Assembly: GCF_031755915.1 (NCBI RefSeq)
Contig: NC_083384.1
Coordinates: 22,256,001-22,320,000 of the forward strand
DNA length: 64,000 nucleotides
Reading direction: 5' to 3'
Source: Ziziphus jujuba
Taxonomy: Eukaryota; Streptophyta; Magnoliopsida; Rosales; Rhamnaceae
Shown in pieces: positions 1 through 11,762 of the stretch. The translations under genes and the position numbers were made by a program. Position 1 is the first letter of the stretch. Every line of letters begins with the position of its first letter. Below the pieces are notes generated by a model, which was given only the letters and a program-made list of their open reading frames with translations, ran no database searches and had not been told where the DNA came from.

Positions 1-202
1 CAAATGCAACCCCCTACTTGAGATGAACATTGTTCTCAATGTTTAAAACACATAAATTCAAGGAAAAATTAAAGATAAGAGTTAAAATACTCCCCCACAT
101 TGGAAACTAGCTTGAAATTACAACAAAATCAGTCACGAAGCTTGAAAAACCATCATCGACTTCCAAAATGTAATAGGTGTAGCATCTAGGTATATGGCAA
201 CG

Positions 203-2651
203 GCTAGTGACGGACCTTGGAAATTAAGTCAGATGGCACCATTAATTGTTTTAATTAACTAAAATTGTATATATTAACACGTAAAATTCAAAAATAAAGA
301 ATTTGTCAAATACAAGGAAAGAGAAAAGGAGTAATTAACCATAAGTTTGGACAAAAAAAAAATAATAATAATAATAAAAGCACAACTTTATATTTGTCCA
401 CTACGAGATTTCATGTTTTCAAATTGATCCATGATAACTTCATTTTTTATGCCATCGAAAATTTCTTTCTCAATGTATGCAACCAAACAATTGTTCATAG
501 ATTAATCTCCCATCCGATTGCGTACCTTATTCTACATGATATTCACAATAGAAAATACCCTATCTACGAAAGCAGTTGCTACTGGTAAATGTAATACCAA
601 TGTTAGTAGTAAATAAACTAATGTTAGTGTCTCAAGTACATGTAATATATATGAAAACATTTGTAACAAATTTATAAAGTGCCATAGTGTGAGGTCTAAC
701 GTGTATCACCGAGTCATTTAAGACTAATTTCTTAGTTTAGGTGATGTCCAGTTAAAAGCTCACTATTACTTATGGCTTCAAAAACTATACCAGCATGTTT
801 CTTATGAAGAATATCTAGATGTTGTGGTGATGCTTCAACAACATTTACTATATTAGTGACTAAGGTAAATAGACCAATGATTTCTACATGGTTCTTTGCC
901 ACGACTATAAGTGCTAATTGAAGTTTATGAGCTAATCAATGAATGTAGTATGCAGTTTCATTCTCATTCCTTATAATTGTTTTTTGGCCATTTAACTCAC
1001 TTTTCATATTACTTGTTCCGTCATATATTTTCTCCGCAGCCTAGATATACTCAAGTCATGTATAGAAAATAAATTATCAATAGCTTCCTTAAGTGAGGGA
1101 GTTGTAGTGTTTGTAACATGCTCAATACCTACAAAATGCTCAAGAACACAACGTTTACGAACATAACGTTATACAATGGTCATTGCTTTTTTGAAGATGT
1201 GTTACAAGATTAATAAACAAGAGTGGAAAATAGTCGATCACCAATATCTCTAGTAATTGAATTCACAATTGCCATTAAAATAGCATTAATGATATCTTTT
1301 TCAATTTTAGGTGATGTCAAATTCAATTTTTTTGGAGCGCTTTTCAGTGAAGAAGATTTTATGTCCTCGTTATGATGTCACAACCATTATAAAAGTTCAA
1401 GAAAATTACCTTGATTATATGAGTCTTCATATTCATCATCTCTATAAAATGCCAACACTTGGTGTAAAATAAATTTAAAACAATCAGTTAATGCACCTAG
1501 ACGAGTAAGATATTCCATTCGTGTTTGATCTAATTGTTTGGAGAAAAATGTTTGAATGTGTTGATTTTTATTTAGGAGAGCTTCATACCTTATCACAACA
1601 TGGTTATGGGCACTATTGGGACCTCTTACATGAGTTTGCAACTTTTTTTTCTTCTTCCAATTTGAAAAGCCTTCACCAAACAATGAGACACCACCTAAAT
1701 ATTTTCCAATTTTGGGTTTGAAAAGATAACAACATAAACAATATGAGATATCTTTCGCAATACTATACTCCAACCAATTAGGATATTCACTAAACCAAGA
1801 AGACTAAACCTTCTTAATCTTGTTCCAAATGATTTTTGTGGTTGACACGATATTGATTTTCTTTTGAAAAATCTTTCCATAAACAAAAATTTTCACTTAA
1901 AATAAACAATAATTTCATACATGATAAAAAAATTAATTATAAATTAAAACAAATAATAAGTGAAATTTAAAAGTGTAAAAATATTTGAAATTCATGATAA
2001 AAATCCTTTGGGAAAATAAATCTTTTTTGTTTTATTATTAATTAGTTAACTCAAATTAAATTGAACATAATAAAAAACCGACAAAAAAAAGAAAAGTTAA
2101 AGGCAAAGATTTTACCTGTATTGGAGCCAAAAGCTGAATAGAGATGTAGAGATTGAAAAATTTTCTTAAATATAATTCTTTCAAAGAAAAGTAAAACCTT
2201 ATAATTTTTTATATGATAGAAGTATTTGTTTAGGTTTAATGTGTGGAGGACAAATTTGTGTTAGAAGAGGAAACATTAAAGTTATTGGAAAGCCCTATGA
2301 AAAAGAAACTAAAATCAAGAAAAAAAAAACTATAATTAAAATGATAGACGTAGAAAGGAATGTGGGACTATGTGGTGAAGGAAAGAGCACAAAAAATAGT
2401 TTTACATTTATCCAAAAAGAAAAAAAAAAAAAAAAAAGAAGGAAAAGTCTTACACATCATTAAATATTGAGAGAAATGGGGGTATTTTCATCATTTGGTA
2501 GTCTTCCATGTCTCTAAATCTATGAAGGTCTAAGGGGCATTTTCCTTATTATATGGGGTACACCTGTAAATTCACTAAAATAGAAGCTGAAATTTCTTTT
2601 GAAAAAAATTAGGTGGCATGTGCTCCCCTGAGCCCGCCTTTGGACTGTGCT
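203..2651 (-). mobile_element. hAT-type DNA transposon, degenerate, with 8-bp target duplication
   Basis: The element is flanked by the identical 8-bp direct repeat TGGCAACG at 195-202 and 2652-2659; eight bases is the target-duplication length of hAT transposons. The left end (GCTAGTGACGGACC) resembles the CAGTGGCGGA-type ends of plant hAT elements. The right end, read inward on the minus strand, contains CAGTCCAAAGGCGGGCTC, so the terminal inverted repeats are decayed. About 35 bases in from each end, similar blocks recur (ATGGCACC on the left, ATGCCACC inward from the right). The interior encodes a broken transposase on the minus strand. The element is probably immobile. Exact termini are uncertain by a few bases. 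Confidence 0.75.
400..1890 (-). pseudogene. hAT transposase (TTF-type zinc finger / DUF4371 / hAT dimerisation), broken
   Basis: Read on the minus strand, the order matches plant zinc-finger MYM-type 1-like hAT transposases. The TTF-type zinc-finger region is at about 1887-1390, with SIAKDISYCLCCYLF followed by FSNWKKK and GPNSAHN. A DUF4371-like catalytic region at 1380-720 contains AIVNSITRDIGDRLFS and FVGIEHVTNTT. The C-terminal dimerisation region at 590-400 shows a VERAF-like motif (here VDRVFS) and NCLVAYIEKEIFD. Stop codons and frameshifts break every part. Compared with full-length relatives of about 700-800 residues, the stretch between DUF4371 and the C-terminus is missing. No intact product is possible. 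The family call is firm from motif order; the exact subgroup is not. Confidence 0.8.
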
Positions 2652-2659
2652 TGGCAACG

Positions 2660-3827
2660 AGTATGATAAATTTTTTATGGTCCTGATACTCATTTGTATA
2701 TTCTATCCAATGCACAAAAACCTTTAAAAATCGAAAGTAGCTTTCCTCATTTTTCTTACGATGCAGGTAAACTAATTTTACGCTTTCAAAACATAAGTAA
2801 GCATATAAAACTCAACTAAAAGCAAATAAAAATATTTAACTAGACTAAAGTAGCAAGATTCTAATTCATTTGCGATACCAACAAACTGAAATTAAAAACA
2901 ATTTAAAGCTTAGAAATACTCCTTTGAAATTTGAAACTAATGAAATTACTTGAAAAACACAAAAATTGTCCAAATTTGAGCTGCAAATTTTAATCAGGTT
3001 GGGTGCTGCCATCAAAGTTGTAGCTTCACCTGAATTTTTTCCACTACTTCTACACATATTGAAATAACTCTCCATAAATTTTCAAGTAAACAAAGCTCAT
3101 TAACTATTTTTCCCATCTGTTTCAATTTCAGAGCTACATCTAGAAAATTTCCAACACACATGGCACCCAAACTTCATAGAAACCTTTTAAAACTAACAAA
3201 CAAATAAAAACAACTTAAAAACAAATAAAAGCAATGCATAAAATGAAAAGTTACCTTGGGTTACCTCCCAATAAGCACTTGATCAAAGTCATTTAGCACT
3301 TCTATAATCAATCACTTAATAAGAGATTGTCTTAACTTGCCAACTAAGGACTTTTTCTTTAAATTAGTTAAAGTACCTTGTGGTGGATCATGCATAGGAA
3401 TAACCTTAGTTTCATCATTACAACTCAATTCTAATTTATCTTCATACATTTCAAGATTAGCCTTATTAGTAACCAAGAAAATGTCTTCCTAAAAGCACAC
3501 ACTCTCTCCTATTATGTTTCTCATTCAAAATCAAAAAGTCAATTAAATAATACAAACTCCAACATTAATTTTCAAATCCTTAATAACTCCATAAGGTGAA
3601 ACGCATTTACCATCAAAATATTTCAACTTAAAATCCATGGCCTCAATTCTTATTATGTCTCTAAATGGAAGGCAATGAAAGCTAGCGAAAGTCACTATTT
3701 TATAAGAAGCACAGGTATCAATAATAACATCCTCAAACACATATTCATCTTTCATAAAATAAATTTTTAAAGCTCTTAAATCACCAAAATTTTATAGGAA
3801 AGTTAGCATCTATTTCTTTATTTCTTA
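2660..3827. other. Old retroelement-like sequence hosting the hAT insertion
   Basis: This AT-rich stretch has no intact gene. The stretch at about 3250-3290, around CCTCCCAATAAGCACTTGATC, resembles sequence commonly seen next to plant gypsy polyproteins. Together with 1-202 it is probably the sequence into which the hAT element jumped. Its right edge at about 3828 is where the truncated CRM-like LTR begins. Confidence 0.3.
3280..3760 (-). pseudogene. Possible gypsy retropepsin (protease) remnant
   Basis: On the minus strand, 3755-3543 reads through IIDTCASYKIV, in the position of the retropepsin DLGASxNLxP motif. It continues with LKYFDGKCVSPYGVIKDLKI, which is laid out like the LADxSxxxPxGxIEDVLV segment of plant gypsy proteases. 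The aspartate is kept, but the following G is lost (D-T-C-A-S). Downstream to about 3280 the frame is broken, although retroelement-like wording continues. This could be an Athila- or Tat-type relic. It is a weak similarity read by eye, without alignment. Confidence 0.35.
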
Positions 3828-4730
3828 GGTAGCTGTTTTTGTACAAATTTGGACTCCGAGCAGCAAGGAATGGTTCCAACACTTCATGAACTCAATGAAT
3901 ATCATTAAGAGGACATGTAATCTAGCCAAGGAAGAATTAAAAGCATCTAAAAAGGACTTATATGGACAGCATCTCAATTTGGCCAAACATGTGCTGTTTA
4001 GCTGCTAGCTTTGACGTTTCTTCTTGTTTGACTTATCCTAGTCAAGGGCCAATGTGTGGGAATCATTATTAATTATATTTGACATCCTAAATGGCATATG
4101 GAAGCTGATTTGGAGCCCAAACAAGCTGGAGATTGGTCAAAGATACCTTAGTAATAAAACTAGTCAACTAGTTTCCTAATTTGATTTTGACTTTTTGTTT
4201 TAGGAAAGTAATCTTTTATTTGGTTTCTATTTATTTATTTGCTGAAAAAATCAACTTAGGAAATTTATTATTTTATTATTTTCATTGGAAGTTAATTAAT
4301 TCCTAATTCAAAATAAATGAATTAATTAATCTAAATTAGATTAGGAAATGAGGTGAATTTCGGCCAAGCTAGGTTTCCCATTCTTTGGTGGCTGGTTTTA
4401 CCTAGATAACTAGGGTCTTATTTTTTAACTTTAAAGCCTATTTAAAAGCTTGTTTTATCAATAACAATCAGTACATTATTCATACAAAAAATTATTTATG
4501 AGATTGAATTCTGTTTGTTCTTTTGAACACCTAAAACACCATTAGTAAATGAGTGTTTTAGTTTGACTTATCAATAGGCCTTCCATTACCTATTGTGGTG
4601 TTTTCATTATATATCAAGATTTCTGATCACAAGTTAGTTAGGGTTCAAGGTGACCAGTAGAACTTGAACATAATTAGATCTGGGCTAATATAATACGGGT
4701 TTAGATGCAGGTGGTCTTAGGTTCGTATCA
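3828..4730 (+). repeat. CRM-like LTR, 5'-truncated
   Basis: This is a copy of the 1.13-kb family LTR (intact example at 19400-20529) lacking about the first 215 bases. It starts at the GGTAGCTG position and ends with the family terminus GTTCGTATCA at 4721-4730. A primer-binding-like site, TGGTATCATAGTC, follows two bases later. The LTR therefore acts as the 5' LTR of the internal region 4731-6879. Its TATA-like TATTTAAAAG lies near 4439. Confidence 0.8.
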
Positions 4731-5762
4731 TTTGGTATCATAGTCAAATTTTGTTCAGGTTTGATCTATCTTTATTCGCTTTTTTGTTTTCTTATGTTAA
4801 TTTGCAATTTTAGCATTAGGTTAAGGTTGCTTCTATTATCATACACGTTCAGCATCTTTAAGGAAAAAAAAAAACTAATTCCTATTCGAATTAGGATTTC
4901 CTAGTTTTATCGTATTTTTGTTTCCTAGTTTGTTGGTTGTTTTTCATCTTTGTTCTTTTTAATTTTTGTTTTTGTTGTTTTTATTTACTGTTTTAGTCTT
5001 AAATATTTGCATTCATATATTCAAAAAAAAAAAAAAAAAAAAACTGCACAATTTGTATTTTGTTTGGGAGGTCACAGGTTTGGTGATTATTTGGTGTTGG
5101 AATTGAAAATTTTGGTGTTGATTCTTTCTACTGCAATTTTTTTATGCTTTGTGAGTGAAAAAAAAAAAAAAGAAGAAGAAGTCGAATAAAAAAATAATAA
5201 TTCGGCTTGTTGGAAGTTGATTTGTTACTGGATATTTGAATTTTGGGTGTTCAAATTATTTGGATTAAAATTAGTTAAAGGATTTGATACAAAACTTAAA
5301 TTATATGAACAACAACCAACACTATTCTATATTTTTGTTCAATTTGATTCTTGTTCGTGTTTGAAATTCTTTTTCCTAAATTTTATTCTTGAATCCTTAA
5401 TCTCTTACCATCTATTCCAGTTCATGCTAATTCCAAAATTTTCCTTATTATTTGCTTTATTTGTCTAGAAAGCCGAAAACTAGGATTTGTTAAATTCATC
5501 GGTATTGCTTGCTTTTTGCTACTGTTTTGTTGATAAGTTTAATTAAAACATACTTGTGATCTAATTGTTTTTTTGTGGGTATTTTAATTAGAACTTTGAG
5601 ATAATTAATTGAGTGGAAAAAGGCAACAGAGTGTGAACTTTAAAGAAGGTAAAAGCCGAAACTAGTGTGCAAATATGAGTGTCAAGACCTTGTTTGAGTG
5701 AAACACGAGATGGAGTAAATTTGGTGAGGTCTTATTTTATTTTTTGTTTTATTCATACTAAC
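4731..5762 (+). other. CRM-like 5' leader with mutated primer-binding site
   Basis: This is the untranslated leader between LTR and gag. Bases 4733-4745 (TGGTATCATAGTC) match the initiator-methionine tRNA primer site TGGTATCAGAGCC except for changes near the end. The leader holds poly-A tracts (5024-5043, 5158-5172) and is closely similar to the leaders at 20530-21673 and 62106-63232. There is no gene in it; the reading frames in this stretch are chance. Confidence 0.7.
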
Positions 5763-6879
5763 ATGGCAGATTCAAGGGTGAGAAGAGGATATCCACCTTT
5801 AAAAATTAATGAAGAAGAGTCCGTAGGATTCCATGGTGGCTCCCGAGCTTTGGGGAGTGGTGAGCAAATGGACATGAGGGCTATATTGGAGCAATTGCAG
5901 CGGATGAATGCCTGATTTGATATCATAGATCAAAGGATGGAGAGGATAGAAACATCATAAGGAGGGCCAACTATAAGATTAGATGCTCATGAAGGTTGAG
6001 GTCGAGGTCGAGGAGGCCGAGGGTGACCAAGAGAGCAATTCGGGGAAAGTAACTTTGGAGATGACTTGGATGAGGGGTTTGATGAAATTTTTGAACCTTA
6101 AGAAAGGCCAATCCGTGGGAGACTAACAAGGAATGAAGATGATAATCTAAGGAATATCAAGGTAAACATTCCACCATTCAGGGGAAAAAGTGATCCGGAG
6201 GCATATTTGGAATGGGAGGAGAGAATGGAGATGATTTTTTATTGCCACAACTATTCAGAGGCTAAGAAGGTGAAATTGGCAGAAATGGAGTTTGGTCATT
6301 ATGCACTCCAACGGTGGACCAATGAACAAAACACCCGAAGGAGAGTTGATGATGACTTAATCACTACATGGTGACAAATGAAAGGAGCTATGAGGAAGCG
6401 GTTCGTACCATCACACTATCATAGGTTGCTGCATCAAAGACTTCAATCTTTATCTCAAAGAACTAGGTATGTGGAGGATTATTACAAGGAGATGGAGATG
6501 TTTATGATGAGGTTAAGTATGAATGAAGATAGAGAAGCAACCATGGCAAGGTTTCTTGGTTGTTTGAATTGTGAAATAGCCAATCAACTAGAATTGCAAC
6601 AATATGTGGAATTAGAGGAGATGTTGCATGTGGCTATTAAATTAGAGCATCAGTTCAAGAATAGAAGTACGCTCACAGTTTGGAGGTGTTTCCAACAGCA
6701 GAAGATCAAATCCACGCAGTTGGAGAAACAATCCTACCTTTGAAAAAAAGCCAAAGCTGAAAGTTGGTGAAGAAAGTTCAAATTGGCCAAAAAGGAAGTC
6801 AAAAGCTGAATCTGTCCAAGTACATAAAAGTGAGGTAAAATCTGATCCTAAACCTTCAAGATCAATAGAATCTGCTCTA
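5763..6879 (+). pseudogene. CRM-like gag, broken
   Basis: The start codon at 5763 opens MADSRVRRGYPPLKINEEES, the family's gag N-terminus. A stop at about 5913 ends the first frame, and the retrotransposon gag region resumes at about 6150-6750. It includes GKSDPEAYLEWEERMEMIF, a segment in which Q-W-W of other copies is changed to Q-R-W, and SHYHRLLHQRLQSLSQ, DYYKEMEMFM and DREATMARFLG. Several stops (for example near 6374) and frameshifts break it. After a lysine-rich tail the sequence runs straight into the next LTR at about 6880, so the zinc knuckle, protease, reverse transcriptase and integrase are all deleted. Confidence 0.8.
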
Positions 6880-7984
6880 ACCCACACAACCAACAACCCG
6901 CTGGGGTGCCGACCCAATAGAGATGAAGATTGGGCTGATCACTAGAGCTCAAACCAAGAGGTTTAAGGACAACCTGGGAGCATTTATATAGGGAGTATTT
7001 AATTCTCAAAAGAGCTTGTCCATACCCGAAGATACAAAGCCTATTCTAAACATCCGAGTCATGGAAGCTGATACGGACCCGGGTAGCTGTTTTTGTACAA
7101 ATTTGAACTCCAGGCTGCAAGGAATGGTTCCAACACTTCATGAACTCAATAAATATCATTAATAGGACATGGAATCCAGTCAAGGTAGAATAAAAAGTGT
7201 CTAAAAAGGAATTGTACAGACAACATCTCAATTTGGCCAAAAATGTGATGTTTAACCGCTAGCTTTGACTTTTTTTCTTGTTTGACTTATCCCAGTCAAA
7301 GGGCAACATGTGGGAATCATTATTAATTATATTTGGCATCCTAAATAGCATATGGAAGCTGATTTGGAGCCCAAACAAGCTAGAGATTGGTCAAAGTTAT
7401 CTTAGTAGTCAAACTAGTCAACTAGTTTCCTAATTTGATTTTGACTTTTTGTTTTAGGAAAGTAGTCTTTTATTTTGTTTCTATTTATTTATTTTCTGGA
7501 AAAATCAACTTAGGAAGGTTATTATTTTATTATTTTCATTGTAAATTAATTAATTCCTAATTCAAAATAAAAGAATTAATTAATCCAAATTAGATTAGGA
7601 AATGAGGTGAATTTCGGCCAAGCTAGGTTTCCTATTCTTTGGTGGCTGGTTTTACTTAGATAATTAGGGTCTTATTTTTTTAACTTTTTATCCTATTTAA
7701 AGGCTTGTTTTATCAATAATAATCATTACATTATTCATACAGAAAAGTATTTGTGAGATTGAATTCTCTTTGTTCTTTTGAACACCTAAAACACCATTAG
7801 TAAATGAGTGTTTTAGTTTGACTTATAAATAGGCCTTCCATCACCTATTGTGATATCTTCATTATATACCAAGGTTTCTAATCACAAGTTGGTTAGGGGT
7901 TAAGGTGACCATTATAACTTGAATATAATTAGATCCGCGCTAATATAATACGGGTTTAGGCGCAGATCGTCTTAGGTTCATATA
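6880..7984 (+). repeat. CRM-like LTR shared by two tandem internal regions
   Basis: This copy lacks only about the first 25 bases of the LTR (the intact family start is TGATGCGAATCC). It ends near GGTTCATAT at 7984, where the terminus and primer-binding site are deleted. It is the 3' LTR of the upstream internal region and the 5' LTR of the downstream one (leader from 7985). The coding part inside the LTR is visible at 6893-7146, ending in MVPTLHELNKYH followed by a stop. Confidence 0.75.
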
Positions 7985-9052
7985 AATTTGCTATATTTAT
8001 TTTTATGTTGTTCTGCAATTTATCATTAGGTTAACGTTGCTTCTGGTTTATTCCTACATAGCCAAATTTATTCCTTTTGTTAGCCAAATTTTTGTTTTCT
8101 AGTTTTTTGGTTGTTTGCATAACTGTTCTTAGTAATTTGGTCTGTTGTTGATTTTTCTTTGCTATTTTAATCTTAATTAGTTGCATTCATATATTAAAAA
8201 ACAAAAAATAGGAGCTTTGAGAACAACTTGCATAAACCTACAATTTTTCTAATTTCTTTTTGTTTGAAAACTTTGGATTGGGTTTGTTGAATTTTTTGGC
8301 ATTGAAGTTTGCATTTTTGTGGTGAATTGTGCTACTGGAGATTGTATGATATTAATGTGTTAGTGATTAAAAAAAAAAAAGGGGAAGAAAAGCCGAAAAT
8401 AAAAATTTTAAAAAAAAATTGTAAAAGGCCGGTTTGTGGAAAGCTGAAAAATTGAAATTGTTTTGGTGTGGAATTTCAATAGTGATTATTTGGAGTTGCT
8501 TATATTCATTCTATATTGCTACTGGAGAATTCAATTTTGAGTGCCAAAATTGTTTAGATTAAAATTGGTTAAAGGATTTGAGACAAAGACGTAAATTACA
8601 AGAACTACGACCAACAACTATTCCATATTTTGTTCGAATTGTTTCTTGTTCGTTGTTTGAATCTCTTTTATAAATTTTATCCTTGAATTATAGGTTTCTT
8701 AATATTCTAGTCTACTCCTTATTAATTCCAAAAATTGCATTGTTATTTTATCCTGTTTTTGGTTAGTAAAGCCGACACTAGGTTTTATCAATTCACTCGA
8801 TATTTGCTTGCATTTTGTTACTATTTTATTGATAAGTTCAATTCTGCCATACTTGTGATCTAATTGCTATTTTGAGCATGTTCTAATAGAACTTTGAAAT
8901 AATTCTTTGAGTGGGAAAAGATAAGAGAGTGTGAGCTTAAAGGAGTTAAAAGCTGAAACTAGTGTGCAAACATGAGTGTTGAGACCTTGTTTGAGTGAAA
9001 CACATGAAGGAGTGATTTTAGTAAGGATTTTTACATTATTTTTACTAACATG
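7985..9052 (+). other. CRM-like 5' leader, primer site deleted
   Basis: The sequence is alignable by eye to the other family leaders (GCATTAGGTTAAGGTTGC-like block near 8021) but is more diverged. The primer-binding site expected directly after the LTR is missing. There are poly-A tracts near 8369 and 8410. No gene seen. Confidence 0.6.
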
Positions 9053-10202
9053 ATAGATTCAAGAATGAGAAGACGAGATGGTTCATTTAGAAACATTGAA
9101 GAACAATCCATAGGATTCAAAGGGGATTGTAGAGCTATGGGTGGTGAAGGTGAATCTATCGACATGATGGCGGTCTTGGAACAATTACAATAGATGAATG
9201 CTCGCTTTGATCAACTTGATCAAAAGATGGATAGGTTTGAAACATCACAAGGTGGGCCGAATCCAAGACAAGAATTTCATGGAGGCTATGGAATTTGAAG
9301 GAGGTAGTTTTGGATATAACCTCGAGGAGAAGTTTGAAAATATCTTTACACTCCAAGGAAGGCAAACCCATGGGAGGCAAGCCCGAGAGGAAAATCATGA
9401 TCTTGGAAACTTTAAAGTCAATATACCACTATTCATGGGAAAGAGAGATCCATAAGCATATCTAGAATGGGAAGAACGCATGGAGATGATTTTTTATTTC
9501 CATAATTATTTTGAGGCAATGAAGGTAAAGTTGGCCGCTTTGGAATTTCATCATTATGCATTCCAAGGGTGGAATAATGAGCAAGGTACCCGAAGGAGAG
9601 CTAGGAATGAACTAATTACCACTTGGCGACAAATGAAATGAACAATGAGAAAGACATTTGTCCCAACCCATTATCGTAAGGATGTTGCATCAAAGACTTC
9701 AATCTTTATCGCAAGGAAGTAGGACCGTGGGGGACTACTAAAAGGGGATGGAGATGCTCATGATGAGGTTGAGCATAAATGAGGACCATGAGGCAACCAT
9801 GGCAAGGTTTTTGGGAGGTTTAAACTGAAAGATAGCCAACCAAGTGGAATTGGAGGAGATGTTGCATATGGCCATCAAAATTGAGAACCAATTCAAGAGG
9901 AGGGGTACAAGCACATGGTTTGGAGGGGTTACCAACAGTGGAAGGACTAATTCAAATGCTTGGAGAAGCAATTCCGCTTTTGAATCAAGGACAAAATTGA
10001 AACTAGAGGGAGAAAGTTCAAATAGGCCAAGAAGAGACACTAGACCCGATTCCATTCAATTACTAAAGTTTTTAAGGTAAATCTGATCCTATACGTTCAA
10101 GAACTAGAGATATTGTTTGCTTTAAGTGCCAAGGACAAGTGCATGTTGCCAACCAATGTCCAAAGCGAAGAATTATGATCCTGAAAGGAATTGAGGAGTT
10201 AG
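9053..10202 (+). pseudogene. CRM-like gag, diverged subfamily, broken
   Basis: The frame starts MIDSRMRRRDGSFRNIEEQ at 9053, a variant of the MADSR start. It continues with VLEQLQ, a stop at about 9193, then NARFDQLDQKMDRFETSQGG. The gag core around 9420-9900 keeps GKRDP, MVM/MEMIFYFHNY-like wording and the RREATMARF-like segment, broken by stops. A zinc knuckle, CFKCQGQVHVANQC, is seen near 10115-10160; the usual G before H is changed to V. The sequence ends at an inverted LTR fragment at 10203. This copy differs more from the others than they do from each other, so it is probably a separate subfamily. Confidence 0.7.
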
Positions 10203-10620
10203 TGATACGAACCTAGGTCAACTTGCTCCTAAACCAATATTATATTGGCTCGGATCATAATTATATTCAGATTCTAATGGAAACCTTAACCCCTAATCAA
10301 CTTGTGATTAGAAACCATAGTATATGATTAAGATGCCACAACAGTTGGTGGATGTCCTATTGATAAGTCAAACTGAAACACTTGATTTCTAATAAGTGTT
10401 TTAGGTGTTCAAAGAAAATAAAGAGAATTATTTCTTACAAATATTTTTCTGTATGAATAATGTACTGAATTTTTATTGAAAAATAAGCCTTAAATAGGTT
10501 TAAAAATAGAAAATAAAACCTTAGACAAGTAGGTCAAAAACCAGCCACCATAGTGGTTTCCTTAATGTGGCCGAATTCCACCTCCTAACCTATTATAATT
10601 TAGATTAATTAATTCTTTTA
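10203..10620 (-). repeat. Inverted CRM-like LTR fragment
   Basis: This begins exactly at the reversed LTR terminus (TGATACGAACCTAGG, reverse complement of the LTR 3' end). It covers about the last 417 bases of the LTR in reverse and stops directly against the forward LTR start at 10621. It forms an inverted repeat with the 3' part of the LTR at 10621-11760. Confidence 0.8.
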
Positions 10621-11760
10621 TGATGTGATTCCGCCCATGCCCGTTCAACCGACTACGCGCTGGGGTACGGGTCCTATACAAATGAAGATGGGGCCAATCA
10701 CTAGGGTACAAGTTAAGAGATTTAAGAAAACCTTGGCTGGCTTTATTCATGAAGTGATTGAATCTCAAGAGGGTATGACAATACCTGAAGATATAAGACC
10801 CATTTTAAGTCTCTAAGTGGTGGAGACCGATACAAACCCGGGTAGCTATTTTTGTGCAAATTTGGACTCCGAGTAGCAAGGAATGGTTCTAACACTTTAT
10901 GAACTCCATGAATATCATTAAGAGGACATGGAATCCAGCCAAGGTAGAAACAAAAGCATCTAAAAAGGACTTGTACGGACAGCCTCTCAATTAGGCCGAA
11001 AATGTGCTATTTTGCCGCTGACTTTGACTTTTCTTCTTTTTTGACTTATTCCAATCAAGGGGCAACTTGTGGGAATCATTATTAATCATATTTGGCATCC
11101 TAAATGGCATATGAAAGCTGATTTGGAGCCCAAACAAGCTGAAGATTAGTCAAAGATACCTTAGTAGTCAAACGAGTCAACTAGTTTCTTAATTTAATTT
11201 TGACTTTTTGTTTTAGGAAATTAGTATTTTACTTTGATTTTTTTATTTATTTATTTGATGGAAAAATAATTTTAGGAAATTTATTATTTTAGTATTTCAA
11301 TTGTAAATTAATTAATTCCTAATTCAAAATAAAGGAATTAATTAATCCAAATTAGTTTAGGAAACTAAGAAAAATTAGGCACTTTCCTTTTCTCTACTTT
11401 CTTTTTCTCAACACTTCGTGTCCGGCTTTGAAATAATTTTTTAGAGCTTTTGCTTTGTAATCTTAGCCTATTTAAAGGCTTATTTTCAATGAGAAATCAA
11501 GCTTGAATTTTATACAGAAAATTATTTGTGAGATTAAATTCTCTTTGTTCTTTTGAACACCTAAAACACCATTAGTGAATAAGTGTTTTAGTTTGAATTA
11601 TCAATAGGTCTTCCATCACCTATTGTTGCGTCTTCATTATATACGGAGGTTTCTAATCACAAGTTGGTTAGGGGTCAAGGTGACCATTAGAACTTGAACA
11701 TAATTAGATTCGAGCTAATATAATATGGGTTTAGGCGCAGGTTGTCCTAGGTTCGTATCA
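10621..11760 (+). repeat. CRM-like LTR, full length
   Basis: This starts TGATGTGATTCC and ends GTTCGTATCA, with matching inverted ends, 1140 bp. The coding segment within it reads PPMPVQPTTRWGTGPIQMK, then GPITRVQVKRFKKTLAGFI, the pol C-terminus. The LTR is followed not by a primer site but by an inverted LTR fragment. Confidence 0.8.
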
Positions 11761-11762
11761 CT

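Noticed and set aside
4054..4730. LTR starting at TGTGGGAATCATTA (about 680 bp)
   Set aside because: The purine-rich stretch before it looks like a polypurine tract, but the ATAAC target duplication, the TGATGCGAA/TTCGTATCA inverted ends and the stronger tract at 24134-24146 all place the LTR start about 450 bp further upstream.
4950..5468. Two reading frames of about 80 codons before the first gag
   Set aside because: They lie in the untranslated leader, contain translated poly-A runs and hydrophobic low-complexity stretches, and are not kept between copies.
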